Positions 25,272 through 37,765 of a stretch of 64,000 bases of DNA are shown here, one piece after another. The stretch lies in NCBI RefSeq assembly GCF_900090225.1, contig NZ_FMHY01000002.1, positions 248,001-312,000 on the forward strand, given 5' to 3'. Numbering within the stretch: the first letter of the stretch is position 1; each line of letters begins with the position of its first letter. The position numbers were made by a program, and so were the translations under genes. The notes below the pieces were generated by a model. That model saw nothing but the letters and a program-made list of their open reading frames with translations, was not told the DNA's origin and ran no database searches. This DNA comes from Micromonospora eburnea (GTDB lineage: Bacteria > Actinomycetota > Actinomycetes > Mycobacteriales > Micromonosporaceae).

Positions 25272-26596
25272 CGACGTCGAACTACGCGGCCGAGCGCGAG
25301 ACCACCGAGGGCAAGGTCTTCACCGTCACCGGTGGGGACTGGGACACGGTCGTCTCCGGCACCGACCCGATCAACGACGAGCGGATCGTCGTCAACATGG
25401 GTCCGCAGCACCCGTCCACCCACGGCGTGCTCCGGCTGATCCTGGAGCTGGAGGGCGAGACGGTCCGCGAGGCCCGCTCGGTCATCGGCTACCTGCACAC
25501 CGGCATCGAGAAGAACCTCGAATACCGCACCTGGGTCCAGGGCTCGACCTTCGTGACCCGGATGGACTACCTCTCCCCGTTGTTCAACGAGACGGCGTAC
25601 GCGCTGGCGGTGGAGAAGCTGCTCGGCATCACCGACGACGTGACCGAGCGGGCCAGCGTCATCCGGGTGCTGATGATGGAGCTCAACCGGATCTCCTCGC
25701 ACCTGGTCTGGCTGGCCACCACCGGCATGGAGCTGGGCGCGATCTCGATCATGCTGTACGGCTTCCGCGAGCGGGAGTACATCCTCGACATCTTCGAGAC
25801 CATCACCGGCCTGCGCATGAACCACGCGTACGTGCGGCCGGGCGGGGTGGCGCAGGACGTGCCGGACGACGCGATCGTCAAGATCCGGAACTTCCTCAAG
25901 ATGATGCCGAAGAAGCTCAAGGAGTACGAGGACCTCCTCTCCGGTCAGCCGATCTGGACCGAGCGCACCAAGAACGTCGCGGTGCTCGACGTGACCGGCT
26001 GCCTCGCGCTCGGCGTCACCGGCCCGGTGCTCCGCTCCGCCGGTCTCGCCTGGGACCTGCGCAAGACCATGCCGTACTGCGGCTACGAGACGTACGAGTT
26101 CGACGTCCCGACCCACACCGACGGCGACGTCTGGGGCCGCTACCTGGTCCGGCTCGCCGAGATCCGTGAGTCGCTGAAGCTGGTCGAGCAGGCGGTGGAC
26201 CGGCTGGCCAAGCGCGGGCCGGTGATGGTCTCCGACAAGAAGGTCGCCTGGCCGGCGCAGCTCGCCATCGGCGTCGACGGCATGGGCAACTCGCTGGAGC
26301 ACGTCGCCAAGATCATGGGTCAGTCGATGGAGTCGCTGATCCACCACTTCAAGCTCGTCACCGAGGGTTTCCGGGTCCCGCCGGGCCAGGTGTACGTCGG
26401 CATCGAGTCGCCCCGCGGCGAGTTGGGCGTGCACGCGGTCTCCGACGGCGGCACCCGGCCGTACCGGGTGCACTACCGGGAGCCGAGCTTCGTCAACCTC
26501 CAGGCGCTCCCGGCGATGGCCGAGGGTGGCCTGATCGCCGACGTGATCGCCGGTGGTGCCTCGCTGGACCCCGTGATGGGTGGTTGTGACCGATGA
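25268..26596 (+). CDS. nuoD: NADH-quinone oxidoreductase subunit D
   Basis: 49-kDa peripheral subunit that forms the quinone pocket with NuoB. 442 aa. [20 protein letters not shown] (near residues 42-61) holds the quinone-contact histidine region. [20 protein letters not shown] near the C terminus is the family hallmark. Start is GTG 25268 at the right edge of the junction element. ATGA overlap with nuoE. Confidence 0.97.
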   Translation: MTTSNYAAERETTEGKVFTVTGGDWDTVVSGTDPINDERIVVNMGPQHPSTHGVLRLILELEGETVREARSVIGYLHTGIEKNLEYRTWVQGSTFVTRMDYLSPLFNETAYALAVEKLLGITDDVTERASVIRVLMMELNRISSHLVWLATTGMELGAISIMLYGFREREYILDIFETITGLRMNHAYVRPGGVAQDVPDDAIVKIRNFLKMMPKKLKEYEDLLSGQPIWTERTKNVAVLDVTGCLALGVTGPVLRSAGLAWDLRKTMPYCGYETYEFDVPTHTDGDVWGRYLVRLAEIRESLKLVEQAVDRLAKRGPVMVSDKKVAWPAQLAIGVDGMGNSLEHVAKIMGQSMESLIHHFKLVTEGFRVPPGQVYVGIESPRGELGVHAVSDGGTRPYRVHYREPSFVNLQALPAMAEGGLIADVIAGGASLDPVMGGCDR

Positions 26597-27290
26597 GTGT
26601 CTTTACGGAAGAAACCCGGGCCCGGGCGCGGGAGATCATCGCCCGGTACCCGGCGGACCGGTCCCGCTCGGCCCTGCTGCCGCTGCTGCACCTGGTCCAG
26701 TCGGTGGAGGGCTACGTCTCCCCGGCCGGCGTCGAGTTCTGCGCCGAGGTGCTCGGCCTGAACAAGGCCCAGGTCGGCGCGGTGGCCACCTTCTACACGA
26801 TGTACAAGCGCAAGCCGACCGGTGACTACCTGGTCAGCGTCTGCACCAACACGATGTGCAACGTGCTGGGCGGCCAGGAGGTCTACGACACCCTCTCGGA
26901 GCACCTGGGTGTCGGGCACGACGAGACCACCGAGGACGGGAAGATCACCCTGGAGCACGCCGAGTGCCTGGCGGCGTGCGACTACGGCCCGGTGATGACG
27001 GTCAACTACGACTTCTTCGACAACGTCGACCCGCAGGCTGCGGTCGGCGTGGTCGAGGAGCTGCGGGCCGGGGGCCGGCCGATGCCGACCCGTGGCGCGC
27101 GGCTCTGCACGTTGAAGGAGATGGCCGTCCAGCTCGCCGGTTTCGCCGACGAGCGGGAGGGCGCCGTCGCCGACGGTGGGCCGGGCGAGTCGACCCTGCG
27201 TGGCGTGCGGCTGGCCGAGGAGCACGGCATCTCGGTGCCGGGGTTCGACCCGAACACCCCGATCCGCAGCAAGGAAGCGGAGGCTCAGAA

Positions 27291-27294
<4 letters not shown>
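26593..27294 (+). CDS. nuoE: NADH-quinone oxidoreductase subunit E
   Basis: 24-kDa subunit with [2Fe-2S] cluster N1a. 233 aa. Ligands: CTNTMC (CX4C, ~residues 82-87) and CLAAC (CX3C, ~125-129). The C-terminal ~60 residues (after ADEREGAV) are an actinobacterial extension. GTGA overlap with nuoF. Confidence 0.96.
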
Positions 27295-28606
<1,312 letters not shown>

Positions 28607-28607
<1 letters not shown>

Positions 28608-31123
28608 TGACCGACGTAGCCAAGCAGACCGAGACCGTCACCCTCACCATCGACGGCGTCCAGGTCACCGCGCCCAAGGGAACGCTGCTGATCCGGGTCG
28701 CCGAGCAGATGGGCACCGAGATCCCGCGGTTCTGCGACCACCCGCTGCTGGCCCCGGCCGGCGCCTGCCGGCAGTGCCTGGTGGAGGTGGAGGGCCAGCG
28801 TAAGCCGGTCGCCTCCTGCACGCAGACCGTGGCCGAGGGCATGGTGGTCCGTACCCAGCTCACCTCGCCGGTCGCCCAGAAGGCCCAGGAGGGGGTGATG
28901 GAGCTGCTGCTCCTCAACCACCCCCTGGACTGCCCGATGTGTGACAAGGGCGGCGAGTGCCCGCTGCAGAACCAGGCGATGTCCACCGGCCGTACGGACT
29001 CCCGCTTCCACGAGCACAAGCGGGAATACCCGAAGCCGCTGCCGATCAGCAGCCAGGTGCTGCTCGACCGTGAGCGCTGCGTGCTCTGCCAGCGCTGCAC
29101 CCGGTTCTCCGAGGAGATCGCCGGCGACAAGTTCATCGACCTGATGAACCGGTCGTCCGCCGAGGAGATCAACATCTACCGGGACGACGCGTACGGCGCG
29201 GAGTCCGGCGAGGACAGCGGCGACGTCCCGTTCAACTCGTACTTCTCGGGTAACACGGTGCAGATCTGCCCGGTGGGCGCGCTGACCGGCGCGCAGTACC
29301 GGTTCCGGGCCCGCCCGTTCGACCTCGTCTCCACCCCGAGCGTCTGCGAGCACTGCTCGGCCGGTTGCGCCCAGCGCACCGACTGGCGGCGCGGCAAGGT
29401 GCTGCGCCGGCTGGCCGGCGACGACCCGGCGGTGAACGAGGAGTGGAACTGCGACAAGGGTCGCTGGGGCTTCCAGTACACCCGCGCGTCCGACCGGCTC
29501 ACCACCCCGCTGGTCCGCGACGAGCGGACCGGTGAGCTGCGCGAGGCGTCCTGGAGCGAGGCACTGACCCGGGCCGCCGAGGGGCTGCGCGCCGCCCGCG
29601 ACGGCGGTTCGGGCACGGCGGTGCTGACCGGCGGCCGGCTGACCGTCGAGGACGCGTACGCGTACGCGAAGTTCGCCCGGGTCGCGCTGCACACCAACGA
29701 CATCGACTTCCGGGCCCGCCCGGTCTCCCGCGAGGAGGCCGACTTCCTGGCCAGCCGGGTCGCCGGGGTCACCGACGTGACCTACACGGACGTGGAGAAC
29801 GCGCCCGCGGTGGTGCTGGTCGGCCTGGAGCCGGAGGAGGAGTGCCCGATCCTCTTCCTGCGGCTACGCAAGGCGTACCTGAAGAACAAGCTGACCGTGT
29901 ACGCGATCGCGCCGTTCGCCACGCGCGGCCTGGAGAAGCTCGGGGCCAAGCTGGCCCGGGTGGTGCCGGGCGAGGAGGCCAGCGTGCTGGCCGAACACGC
30001 CACGGTGGCCGAGGCGCTGAGCCGGCCGGGGGCGATCCTGATCGTCGGCGAGCGGCTGGGCGCGGTGCCGGGCGGGCTCTCCGCCGCGGCGGACGTCGCC
30101 CGGCGTACCGGTGCGAAGCTGGCCTGGGTGCCGCGGCGCGCGGGTGACCGCGGCGCTGTCGACGCCGGCTGCCTGCCCAACCTGCTCCCCGGTGGCCGTC
30201 CGGTCACCGAGCCGGCCGCCCGCGCCGAGCTGGGCGAGGCGTGGGACATCGCGGCCGGGGTGATTCCGAGCCAGGCCGGCCGGGACACCGACGGCATCCT
30301 CAAGGCGGCCGCCGCTGGTCAGCTCGGTGCCCTCGTGGTGGCCGGGGTGGACCCGGCCGACCTGGCCGACCCGCGCCTGGCCGAGCAGGCCCTGGACGCG
30401 GTGCCGTTCCTGGTCAGCCTGGAGCTGCGGATGAGCGCCGTGGCCCGCCGGGCGGACGTGGTCTTCCCGGTCGCCCCGGTGGTCGAGAAGGCCGGCAGCT
30501 TCCTGGACTGGGAGGGCCGGCTGCGCACCTTCGAGAAGGTGCTGGACACGGCGGCGATGTGCGACGGCCGGGTGCTCGACGCGTTGGCCGCGCAGCTCGA
30601 CGTCCGGCTCGGCACCGGTGACGTGGCCGGCGTCCGCCGGGAGCTGGGCGCGCTGCCCCCGACCCGGGTGGACCGTCCGGCCGCGCCGATGTTCGAGCCG
30701 GCCACTGTGCCGCAGCCGGGCGCGGGCCAGGCCGTCCTGGCCACCTGGCACCAGCTGATCGACCTGGGCACCCTCACCGACGGCGACGAGCACCTCGCCG
30801 GCACCGCCCGCCCGCCGGTGGTCCGGCTCGGCAAGGGCACCGCCGAGGCGATCGGTGTGGCCGACGGCGACCCGGTGACCGTGGGCACCGACCGCGGCGC
30901 GGTCACCCTGCCGGCGGCGATCACCGAGATGCCGGACGGTGTGGTCTGGCTGCCGACCAACTCACCCGGCTCGACCCTCCGGCGCAGCCTCGGCGCGGCG
31001 GCCGGCGAGGTCGTACAGGTCTCCGCCGGCACGGTCGGCGGTGCTGCCGTCCCGGCCGGACGTGTCGCCTCGGACGGAGCCGGTAGCCCGGGTCCGCTCC
31101 TCAACGCAGGGGGTGTTCAGTGA
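28607..31123 (+). CDS. nuoG: NADH-quinone oxidoreductase subunit G
   Basis: Largest peripheral subunit, 838 aa. N-terminal [2Fe-2S] domain ([13 protein letters not shown]), the N4/N5 region ([13 protein letters not shown] and [16 protein letters not shown]), then a molybdopterin-oxidoreductase-like domain. CEHCSAGC (CX2CX3C) and a fourth cysteine in [11 protein letters not shown] indicate the extra N7 cluster. The last ~200 residues are Ala/Gly-rich. One-base overlap with nuoF (TGATG). Confidence 0.96.
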
Positions 31124-32478
31124 GCCCGGTCATCCTGGCCGCGCAGGACCCGACGCTGGCCGACTTCGGTCACGACCCGTGGTGGCTGGTCCTGATCAAG
31201 ATCGTCTTCGCGTTCGTCTTCGCCGTGCTGGCCACGCTGCTCGGCGTCTGGTTCGAGCGGCGGGTCGTCGGCTACATGCAGGTCCGGCCCGGACCCAACC
31301 AGGCCGGCCCGTTCGGCCTGCTGCAGACGCTCGCCGACGGTCTGAAGATGGCCTTCAAGGAGGACATCCTCCCGAGGACCGCCGACAAGATCGTCTTCTT
31401 CTTCGCCCCGACCGTCTCGGTGATCTGCGCGGTCACCTCGCTGTCGGTGGTGCCGTTCGGCCCGCAGGTCAGCATCTTCGGCCACTGGACGCCGTTGCAG
31501 GTCACCGACGTGTCGGTGGCGGTGCTGGTGCTGCTGGCCTGTTCCTCGATGGGCATCTACGGCATCGTGCTCGGCGGTTGGGCCTCCGGCTCGACCTACC
31601 CGCTGCTCGGTGGTCTCCGGTCCACCGCCCAGATGATCTCCTACGAGGTCGCGATGGGGCTGAGCATCGTGGCGGTGTTCATGACCGCCGGCACGATGTC
31701 CACCAGCGGGATCGTCGCCGCCCAGGCACACGGCACCAAGCTGAGCCTCTTCGGCGCCGACCTCCAGGCCCCCGGCTGGTACGCGATCCTGCTGCTGCCG
31801 AGCTTCATCATCTTCTTCATCTCCACCGTGGGTGAGACCAACCGCGCGCCGTTCGACCTGCCCGAGGCGGAGTCGGAGCTGGTCGCGGGCTACATGACCG
31901 AGTACAGCTCGCTGCGGTTCGCGCTCTTCATGCTCTCCGAGTACGTCGCGATGGTGACCATGTCCGCGGTCACCACCACGCTGTTCCTCGGCGGCTGGCG
32001 GGCCCCCTGGCCGATCACCCTGTGGGCGGGCGCCAACTCGGGTTGGTGGCCGATGCTCTGGTTCTTCGGCAAGGTGATCCTCCTGGTCTTCGTCTTCGTC
32101 TGGCTGCGGGGCACCCTGCCTCGGCTCCGGTACGACCAGTTCATGCGCTTCGGCTGGAAGGTCCTGCTGCCGATCAACCTGGTCTGGATCCTGGTGCTGA
32201 GCGGGCTGCGCTCGATCGAGGACTGGCAGACCAAGGACCGGCTGCTCGCCACCGGTATCGGCGCGGGCGTGCTGCTCCTGGCCACGCTCTTCTGGCCGAC
32301 CAAGAAGAAGGAGCCGAAGCCGACGCTCCAGGAGCAGGTCAACAGCCGTCCGCACGGCAGCTTCCCGCTGCCTCCGATGGATCTTCAGGTACCACCGAGC
32401 CCGCGCACCGTGCGCGTGGTCGCCGAGCGGGAGCCGGCCAACGTCGTCGCCGGCTCGGACCCCAGCAGGGAGGTGTGA
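31120..32478 (+). CDS. nuoH: NADH-quinone oxidoreductase subunit H
   Basis: Membrane subunit at the quinone entry, eight helices, 452 aa. [20 protein letters not shown] near residues 48-67 and [20 protein letters not shown] near 242-261 are the conserved quinone-site loops. The C-terminal ~70 residues are a soluble Pro/Arg-rich extension. GTGA overlap with nuoG. Confidence 0.97.
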   Translation: MSPVILAAQDPTLADFGHDPWWLVLIKIVFAFVFAVLATLLGVWFERRVVGYMQVRPGPNQAGPFGLLQTLADGLKMAFKEDILPRTADKIVFFFAPTVSVICAVTSLSVVPFGPQVSIFGHWTPLQVTDVSVAVLVLLACSSMGIYGIVLGGWASGSTYPLLGGLRSTAQMISYEVAMGLSIVAVFMTAGTMSTSGIVAAQAHGTKLSLFGADLQAPGWYAILLLPSFIIFFISTVGETNRAPFDLPEAESELVAGYMTEYSSLRFALFMLSEYVAMVTMSAVTTTLFLGGWRAPWPITLWAGANSGWWPMLWFFGKVILLVFVFVWLRGTLPRLRYDQFMRFGWKVLLPINLVWILVLSGLRSIEDWQTKDRLLATGIGAGVLLLATLFWPTKKKEPKPTLQEQVNSRPHGSFPLPPMDLQVPPSPRTVRVVAEREPANVVAGSDPSREV

Positions 32479-32479
32479 C

Positions 32480-33055
32480 GTGGGCGCGATCTCCGGAACG
32501 TTCAAGGGCTTCGGGGTCACCTTCTCGCACATGTTCAGGAAGGTCGTCACCACCGACTACCCGTTCAAGCCGCCGGTCGCGGCGCCGCGCTACCACGGGC
32601 GGCACATCCTCAACCGGCATCCGGACGGCCTGGAGAAGTGCATCGGCTGCGAGCTGTGCGCCTGGGCCTGCCCGGCGGACGCGATCTACGTCGAGGGTGG
32701 CGACAACACCGAGGATGAGCGCTTCTCCCCGGGTGAGCGGTACGCCAGCGTCTACCAGATCAACTACGCCCGGTGCATCTTCTGCGGGCTCTGCATCGAG
32801 GCATGCCCGACCCGTTCGCTCACCATGAGCAACGAGTACGAGCTGGCCCGGGACAGCCGGCAGGATCTGATCTTCACGAAGGAGCAGCTGCTCGCGCCGC
32901 TGCTGCCCGGCATGGAGCAGCCGCCGCACCCGATGCGGCTGGGCGACAGCGAGAAGGACTACTACGTCGGCGGGCTGACCAATCCGGGTACCTCGGCCGG
33001 CGCCGAGCGCTCGCCGATGAGCCCGGCTGCGGCTGGCAAGGGAGACACGGCATGA
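32480..33055 (+). CDS. nuoI: NADH-quinone oxidoreductase subunit I
   Basis: Ferredoxin-like subunit with clusters N6a and N6b, 191 aa. Two CX2CX2CX3CP motifs: [12 protein letters not shown] near residue 54 and [12 protein letters not shown] near 99. RBS ggaggtg sits at the nuoH stop, one base between genes. The C terminus after HPMRLGD is a disordered extension. Confidence 0.97.
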   Translation: MGAISGTFKGFGVTFSHMFRKVVTTDYPFKPPVAAPRYHGRHILNRHPDGLEKCIGCELCAWACPADAIYVEGGDNTEDERFSPGERYASVYQINYARCIFCGLCIEACPTRSLTMSNEYELARDSRQDLIFTKEQLLAPLLPGMEQPPHPMRLGDSEKDYYVGGLTNPGTSAGAERSPMSPAAAGKGDTA

Positions 33056-33822
33056 CCACGCAGACGGTGCTCGCCGAGGCGGCCTCGGTCTCCGGCGGCG
33101 AGGCGGTGACCTTCTGGATCCTCGCGCCGCTTGCGCTGCTCGGCGCGATCGGCATGGTGTGGGCCCGCAACGCGGTGCACTCGGCGCTCTGGCTGGTGCT
33201 GACCATGCTCTGCCTGGGCGTGTTCTACGTCCTGCAGGCCGGGCCGTTTATCGGCATGGTGCAGATCATCGTCTACACCGGCGCGATCATGATGCTCTTC
33301 CTGTTCGTGCTGATGCTGGTCGGCCGGGATTCCACGGACTCGCTGATCGAGACGCTGCGCGGGCAGCGGACCGCGGCGGTCGTGCTGGCTCTCGGCTTCG
33401 CCGGCCTGGTCGGTTCGGGCCTGTTCCGCGCCCTGGAAGGGGTCACCGCGGTCGGCCTGGACAAGCCGAACGCCGAGGGCAACGTGGAGGGCATCGCCCG
33501 GCTGCTCTTCACCAAGTACGTCTTCGCCTTCGAGTTGACCTCCGCGCTGCTGATCACGGCGGCCGTCGGCGCGATGGTGCTGGCGCACGTCGAGCGGCGC
33601 AAGGAGGACCGGATGGACCAGGTCGCCACGATGAAGGCCCGGTTCCGCCCCGGCAACTACCCCGGCCCGAAGCCCGGCCCGGGTGTCTTCGCCACCTCGT
33701 CCTCGGTGGCCACCCCGGCCCGGCTGCCCGACGGCCGGCTGACCGAGCGCAGCATCCCCGAGATCCTGCCGGTTCGGGAGCTGTCCGCGGAGGAGACCTC
33801 GCTGAAGGGGACGGACAAGTGA
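33052..33822 (+). CDS. nuoJ: NADH-quinone oxidoreductase subunit J
   Basis: Membrane subunit with five helices, 256 aa. The conserved third-helix stretch [19 protein letters not shown] is near residues 73-91. A hydrophilic C-terminal ~75 residues, rich in Pro and Arg, is longer than in proteobacteria. ATGA overlap with nuoI. The TGA stop is the left edge of a junction element. Confidence 0.96.
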   Translation: MTTQTVLAEAASVSGGEAVTFWILAPLALLGAIGMVWARNAVHSALWLVLTMLCLGVFYVLQAGPFIGMVQIIVYTGAIMMLFLFVLMLVGRDSTDSLIETLRGQRTAAVVLALGFAGLVGSGLFRALEGVTAVGLDKPNAEGNVEGIARLLFTKYVFAFELTSALLITAAVGAMVLAHVERRKEDRMDQVATMKARFRPGNYPGPKPGPGVFATSSSVATPARLPDGRLTERSIPEILPVRELSAEETSLKGTDK

Positions 33823-33881
33823 GCGCGAGGAGTGCAGCGGAGCGGAGCCCCGCAGCCGCGAACGAAAGGCGGGCCCGGTGA
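33819..33881 (+). repeat. GTGA-flanked 55-bp junction element, copy D (nuoJ/nuoK)
   Basis: GTGA at 33819, 55 bp beginning gcgcgaggagtgcagcggag, and GTGA at 33878. aaaggcggg near the right end is the nuoK ribosome-binding site. Same length as copies B and C with no gaps. Confidence 0.92.
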
Positions 33882-34198
33882 TGAAGGAGTTCTTCTCGGT
33901 CGAGCCGAACTACTACCTGGTCCTCGCCGCGGTGCTGTTCACCATCGGCGCGGTCGGGGTGCTGGTCCGGCGTAACGCGATCGTGCTGTTCATGTGCGTC
34001 GAGCTGATGCTCAACGCGGCCAACCTGACGCTGGTCACCTTCAGCCGGATCAACGGCGACCTGAACGGCCAGATCATGGCGTTCTTCGTGATGGTGGTGG
34101 CGGCGGCCGAGGTCGTGGTCGGGCTCGCGATCATCATGTCGATCTTCCGGACTCGGCGCTCGGCGAGCGTCGACGACGCCAACCTGCTGAAGTACTGA
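33878..34198 (+). CDS. nuoK: NADH-quinone oxidoreductase subunit K
   Basis: MrpC-like membrane subunit of three helices, 106 aa. Buried glutamates for proton transfer are in [14 protein letters not shown] and [11 protein letters not shown]. Two starts are possible, GTG 33878 or ATG 33881. I prefer GTG because it makes the distance from the previous stop exactly 55 nt, as in the two sister junctions, and because it is part of the flanking GTGA. Confidence 0.95.
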   Translation: MMKEFFSVEPNYYLVLAAVLFTIGAVGVLVRRNAIVLFMCVELMLNAANLTLVTFSRINGDLNGQIMAFFVMVVAAAEVVVGLAIIMSIFRTRRSASVDDANLLKY

Positions 34199-34209
34199 GG
34201 GGTCCACCG

Positions 34210-36168
34210 GTGGATGAGATTCTGATGAAGGCTTCGGCTGCTTCGGCGGACGCCGTCTCCTTCGCTTCGGCGGACGGCCTGCTCGGCAGCGTCTGGCTGC
34301 TGGTGGCTATCCCGCTGGTCAGCGCGGCGATCCTGCTGCTGCTCGGCAAGCGGGCGGACCGCTGGGGCCACTGGCTGGGGGTGGGCGCGATCGGCGCCGC
34401 CTTCGTGCTCGGCCTGACCTACTTCCTCCAGCTCCGCGGCCTGGAGAACAAGCAGGTCCAGCTCAGCCTCTGGCAGTTCATCACGGTCGGCGACCTCAAG
34501 GTGGACTTCGGGCTGCTCTTCGACCCGCTGGCCGCGGTCTTCGTCCTGCTGATCACCGGGGTGGGCTTCCTGATCCACCTCTACGCGGTCGAGTACATGG
34601 CGCACGACGAGGGCCGGCGACGGTTCTTCGGGTACTTCAACCTCTTCGTCGCCGCGATGCTGCTGCTGGTGCTCGGCAACAACTACGTGATGCTCTACTT
34701 CGGCTGGGAGGGCGTCGGCCTGGCGTCGTACCTGCTGATCTCCTTCTGGTACGGCCGGCCGAGCGCGGCCACCGCCGGTAAGAAGGCGTTCCTGATGAAC
34801 CGGGTCGGCGACGCCGGCCTGGCCATCGGCATCTTCGTCCTGTTCGCCCAGCTGGGCACCACCCAGTACGACCAGGTGTTCAACGGGGTGGGCGCGCTGA
34901 GCAGCACCACCGTGCTGGTGCTCGGCCTGCTGCTGCTCCTCGGCGCGGCCGGCAAGTCCGGCCAGTTCCCGCTCCAGGCGTGGCTGCCGGACGCGATGGA
35001 GGGCCCGACCCCGGTCTCCGCGCTCATCCACGCGGCCACCATGGTCACCGCGGGCGTCTACCTGATCGCCCGGTCCAACCCGATCTTCTCGGCCAACAGC
35101 ACGCTCCAGCTCGTGGTGGTCAGCGTCGGCGCGGTCACCCTGCTGATGGGCTGCCTCATCGGCGCGGCCAAGGACGACATCAAGCGGGTGCTGGCCTGGT
35201 CCACGGTGAGCCAGATCGGCTACATGTTCCTCGGCGTTGGCCTGGGCGGCGGCGCGTACGCGCTGGCCATCGTGCACCTGCTGGCGCACGGCTTCTTCAA
35301 GGCCAACATGTTCCTCGGCGCCGGCTCGGTCATGCACGGCATGAAGGACCAGGTGGACATCCGCCGCTTCGGCGGGCTGTCGAAGCACATGAAGATCACC
35401 TGGCTGACCTTCATGATGGGCTGGCTGGCCATCATCGGCATGTTCCCGTTCTCCGGCTTCTTCTCCAAGGAGCCGATCATCGCGGAGGCCTTCGCGCGGG
35501 AGGACTGGACCGCCTGGCTGTTCGGCGGGGCCGCGCTGCTCGGCGCCGGGCTCACCGCCTTCTACATGACCCGGCTCTTCGTGCTCACCTTCCACGGCCC
35601 GGCCCGCTGGACCGAGGAGATCGAGCACCCGCACGAGTCGCCGCGGCTGATGACCGTCCCGCTGATCCTGCTGGCGATCGGCTCGGTCGGTGCCGGCTTC
35701 CTGCTCTCCACGTCCGTGCCGGACTGGCTGACCGCCACCGCCGGCCTCGGCGGCGAGCACGCGGAACACGAGCCGGTCCTCGCGCACTGGCTGATCACCA
35801 CGCTCTCGCTGCTGATCACCGTGCTCGGCGTCGGGCTGGCCTGGATGCTGTTCCGCAACGGCACGGCCACCGAGCCGCAGCCGGCCGGCGTGCTGGTCAC
35901 CGCTGCCCGCCGCAACCTCTACACGGACACCTTCAACGAGGCGGTCTTCGAGAAGCCGGGCATCTTCCTCACCCGGGCGCTGGTCTTCCTCGACAACCGG
36001 GGCGTCGACGGGCTGGTCAACGGCCTGGCCGCCGCGGTGGGCGGGGGTTCGGCCCGGCTCCGGCGGCTGCAGACCGGTTTCGTGCGGTCGTACGCGACCT
36101 CGATCATGGCCGGCGCGCTGCTCGTGGTGGCGGCGTTCCTGGCGGTGCAGGCGGGGTGGTTGGCGTGA
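34210..36168 (+). CDS. nuoL: NADH-quinone oxidoreductase subunit L
   Basis: Distal antiporter-like proton-pumping subunit, 652 aa, about 16 helices with the long lateral helix at the C terminus. Key stretches: GWEGVGLASYLLISFWYGRP near residue 167, LPDAMEGPTPVSALIHAATM near 259, and WSTVSQIGYMFLGVGLG near 331. Start at GTG 34210 with gagggg upstream; ATG 34225 is an alternative. Its stop overlaps a micro-ORF that leads to nuoM. Confidence 0.96.
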   Translation: MDEILMKASAASADAVSFASADGLLGSVWLLVAIPLVSAAILLLLGKRADRWGHWLGVGAIGAAFVLGLTYFLQLRGLENKQVQLSLWQFITVGDLKVDFGLLFDPLAAVFVLLITGVGFLIHLYAVEYMAHDEGRRRFFGYFNLFVAAMLLLVLGNNYVMLYFGWEGVGLASYLLISFWYGRPSAATAGKKAFLMNRVGDAGLAIGIFVLFAQLGTTQYDQVFNGVGALSSTTVLVLGLLLLLGAAGKSGQFPLQAWLPDAMEGPTPVSALIHAATMVTAGVYLIARSNPIFSANSTLQLVVVSVGAVTLLMGCLIGAAKDDIKRVLAWSTVSQIGYMFLGVGLGGGAYALAIVHLLAHGFFKANMFLGAGSVMHGMKDQVDIRRFGGLSKHMKITWLTFMMGWLAIIGMFPFSGFFSKEPIIAEAFAREDWTAWLFGGAALLGAGLTAFYMTRLFVLTFHGPARWTEEIEHPHESPRLMTVPLILLAIGSVGAGFLLSTSVPDWLTATAGLGGEHAEHEPVLAHWLITTLSLLITVLGVGLAWMLFRNGTATEPQPAGVLVTAARRNLYTDTFNEAVFEKPGIFLTRALVFLDNRGVDGLVNGLAAAVGGGSARLRRLQTGFVRSYATSIMAGALLVVAAFLAVQAGWLA

Positions 36169-36233
36169 TCGACCTCAACGCGGCCGCCCCCGCCGGCGGG
36201 CCACGCAGTCACGACGGAGGTAAGGCCGAATAA
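36165..36233 (+). CDS. 22-codon micro-ORF bridging nuoL and nuoM
   Basis: A GTG at 36165 overlaps the nuoL stop (GTGA). The frame runs 22 codons to TAA 36231-36233, whose last base is the first base of the nuoM ATG (TAATG). The peptide begins VIDLNAAAPAGG and has no membrane segment. Its exact overlap with both neighbours suggests it carries ribosomes from nuoL to nuoM; ggagg inside it also serves nuoM. Whether the peptide has its own function is unknown. Confidence 0.5.
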   Translation: MIDLNAAAPAGGPRSHDGGKAE

Positions 36234-37765
36234 TGTCCAACTTCCCGTTCCTCTCGGTGCTGACCGTGGCACCGCTGGTCGGTGCCCTGGTCGTGGCCCT
36301 GTTGCCGCGTCGCCGGCCGGACCTGGCCAAACTGGTGGCGTTCGGCTGGTCGCTACTGGTCCTGGTGCTGTCGGTGGTCATGTGGATCGCCTTCCAGGCC
36401 GACGGTGACCGGTTCCAGTTCCGCGAGTCGTACGCGTGGATCCCGAACTGGGGGGTCAACTTCACCTTCGCGGCCGACGGCATCGCGCTGGTCATGCTGA
36501 TGCTGATCGCGATCCTGGTGCCGCTGGTGATCCTGGCCTCCTGGCACGACGCCGAGTCGTCGAAGCGTTCGGTGCCGGTCTACTTCGCGCTGCTGCTCGT
36601 CCTCGAGTGCACGATGATCGGCGTCTTCGCCGCCGCCGACGTCTTCCTGTTCTACGTGTTCTTCGAGGTCATGCTGGTGCCGATGTACTTCCTCATCGGC
36701 AGCTACGGCGGCCACCAGCGGCAGTACGCGGCGGTCAAGTTCTTCCTCTACTCCCTGGTCGGCGGCCTGTTCATGCTGGCCGCGGTGATCGGCCTCTGGG
36801 TGGTCGGTGGGAAGACCTTCGACTGGCAGGCGCTCAGCCAGGCGAACATCGACGTCAACACCGCTCGCTGGCTCTTCCTCGGCTTCTTCCTCGCGTTCGC
36901 GATCAAGGCGCCGTTCTTCCCCTTCCACACCTGGCTGCCGGACGCCGGTGGCGCGGCCCCGGCCGGCGCGGCGGCGCTGCTGGTCGGCGTGCTGGACAAG
37001 GTCGGCACCTTCGGAATCCTGCGGTACTGCCTGCCGCTCTTCCCCGAGGCGTCGAAGTGGTTCGCCCCGTGGGCGCTGGCGCTGGGCCTGATCGGCATCA
37101 TCTACGCCGCGCTGCTGGCGGTCGGGCAGAACGACCTCAAGCGGCTGGTGTCGTACACCTCGATCGCGCACTTCGGGTTCATCGGGGTCGGCATCTTCGC
37201 CTTCACCACCCAGGCCGGCACCGGCGCGGTGCTCTACATGCTCAACCACGGCCTGGCCACCGGTCTGCTCTTCCTGGTGGTGGGCATGCTGATCGCCCGC
37301 CGCGGCTCGGCGCTGATCAGCGACTTCGGCGGCGCGGGCAAGCTGGTGCCGGTGCTGGCCGCGGTGCTCTTCTTCGCCGGTCTCGCTTCGCTGGCGCTGC
37401 CCGGCACGGCGCCGTTCGTCTCCGAGTTCCTGGTGCTGATCGGCACGTTCACCACCAACAAGCCGGTCGCGGTGATCGCCACGCTGGGCATCGTCCTGGC
37501 CGCGGCGTACGTGCTGTGGATGGTGCAGCGCACCACCCAGGGCACCCTCAACCCGGCCCTGACCGAGGTGGAGGGCATGCGCCGTGACCTCAGCCTGCGC
37601 GAAAAGATCGTGGTCGCTCCGCTGATCGCGCTGATCGTGCTGCTCGGCTTCTATCCCAAGCCGGTCACCGATGTCATCAACCCCGCCGTCAAGGCGACCA
37701 TGCAGGACGTCGGTCGGACCGACCCCGCCCCGAAGGTCGGTAGCGTCCAGGAGGCCGCAAAATGA
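36233..37765 (+). CDS. nuoM: NADH-quinone oxidoreductase subunit M
   Basis: Antiporter-like proton-pumping subunit, 510 aa, about 14 helices. YVFFEVMLVPMYFLIGSYGG near residue 140 has the essential glutamate; KAPFFPFHTWLPDAGGAAPA near 224 and LKRLVSYTSIAHFGFIGVGI near 301 are the conserved channel helices. ggaggtaag lies 7 nt before ATG. ATGA overlap with nuoN. Confidence 0.96.
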   Translation: MSNFPFLSVLTVAPLVGALVVALLPRRRPDLAKLVAFGWSLLVLVLSVVMWIAFQADGDRFQFRESYAWIPNWGVNFTFAADGIALVMLMLIAILVPLVILASWHDAESSKRSVPVYFALLLVLECTMIGVFAAADVFLFYVFFEVMLVPMYFLIGSYGGHQRQYAAVKFFLYSLVGGLFMLAAVIGLWVVGGKTFDWQALSQANIDVNTARWLFLGFFLAFAIKAPFFPFHTWLPDAGGAAPAGAAALLVGVLDKVGTFGILRYCLPLFPEASKWFAPWALALGLIGIIYAALLAVGQNDLKRLVSYTSIAHFGFIGVGIFAFTTQAGTGAVLYMLNHGLATGLLFLVVGMLIARRGSALISDFGGAGKLVPVLAAVLFFAGLASLALPGTAPFVSEFLVLIGTFTTNKPVAVIATLGIVLAAAYVLWMVQRTTQGTLNPALTEVEGMRRDLSLREKIVVAPLIALIVLLGFYPKPVTDVINPAVKATMQDVGRTDPAPKVGSVQEAAK

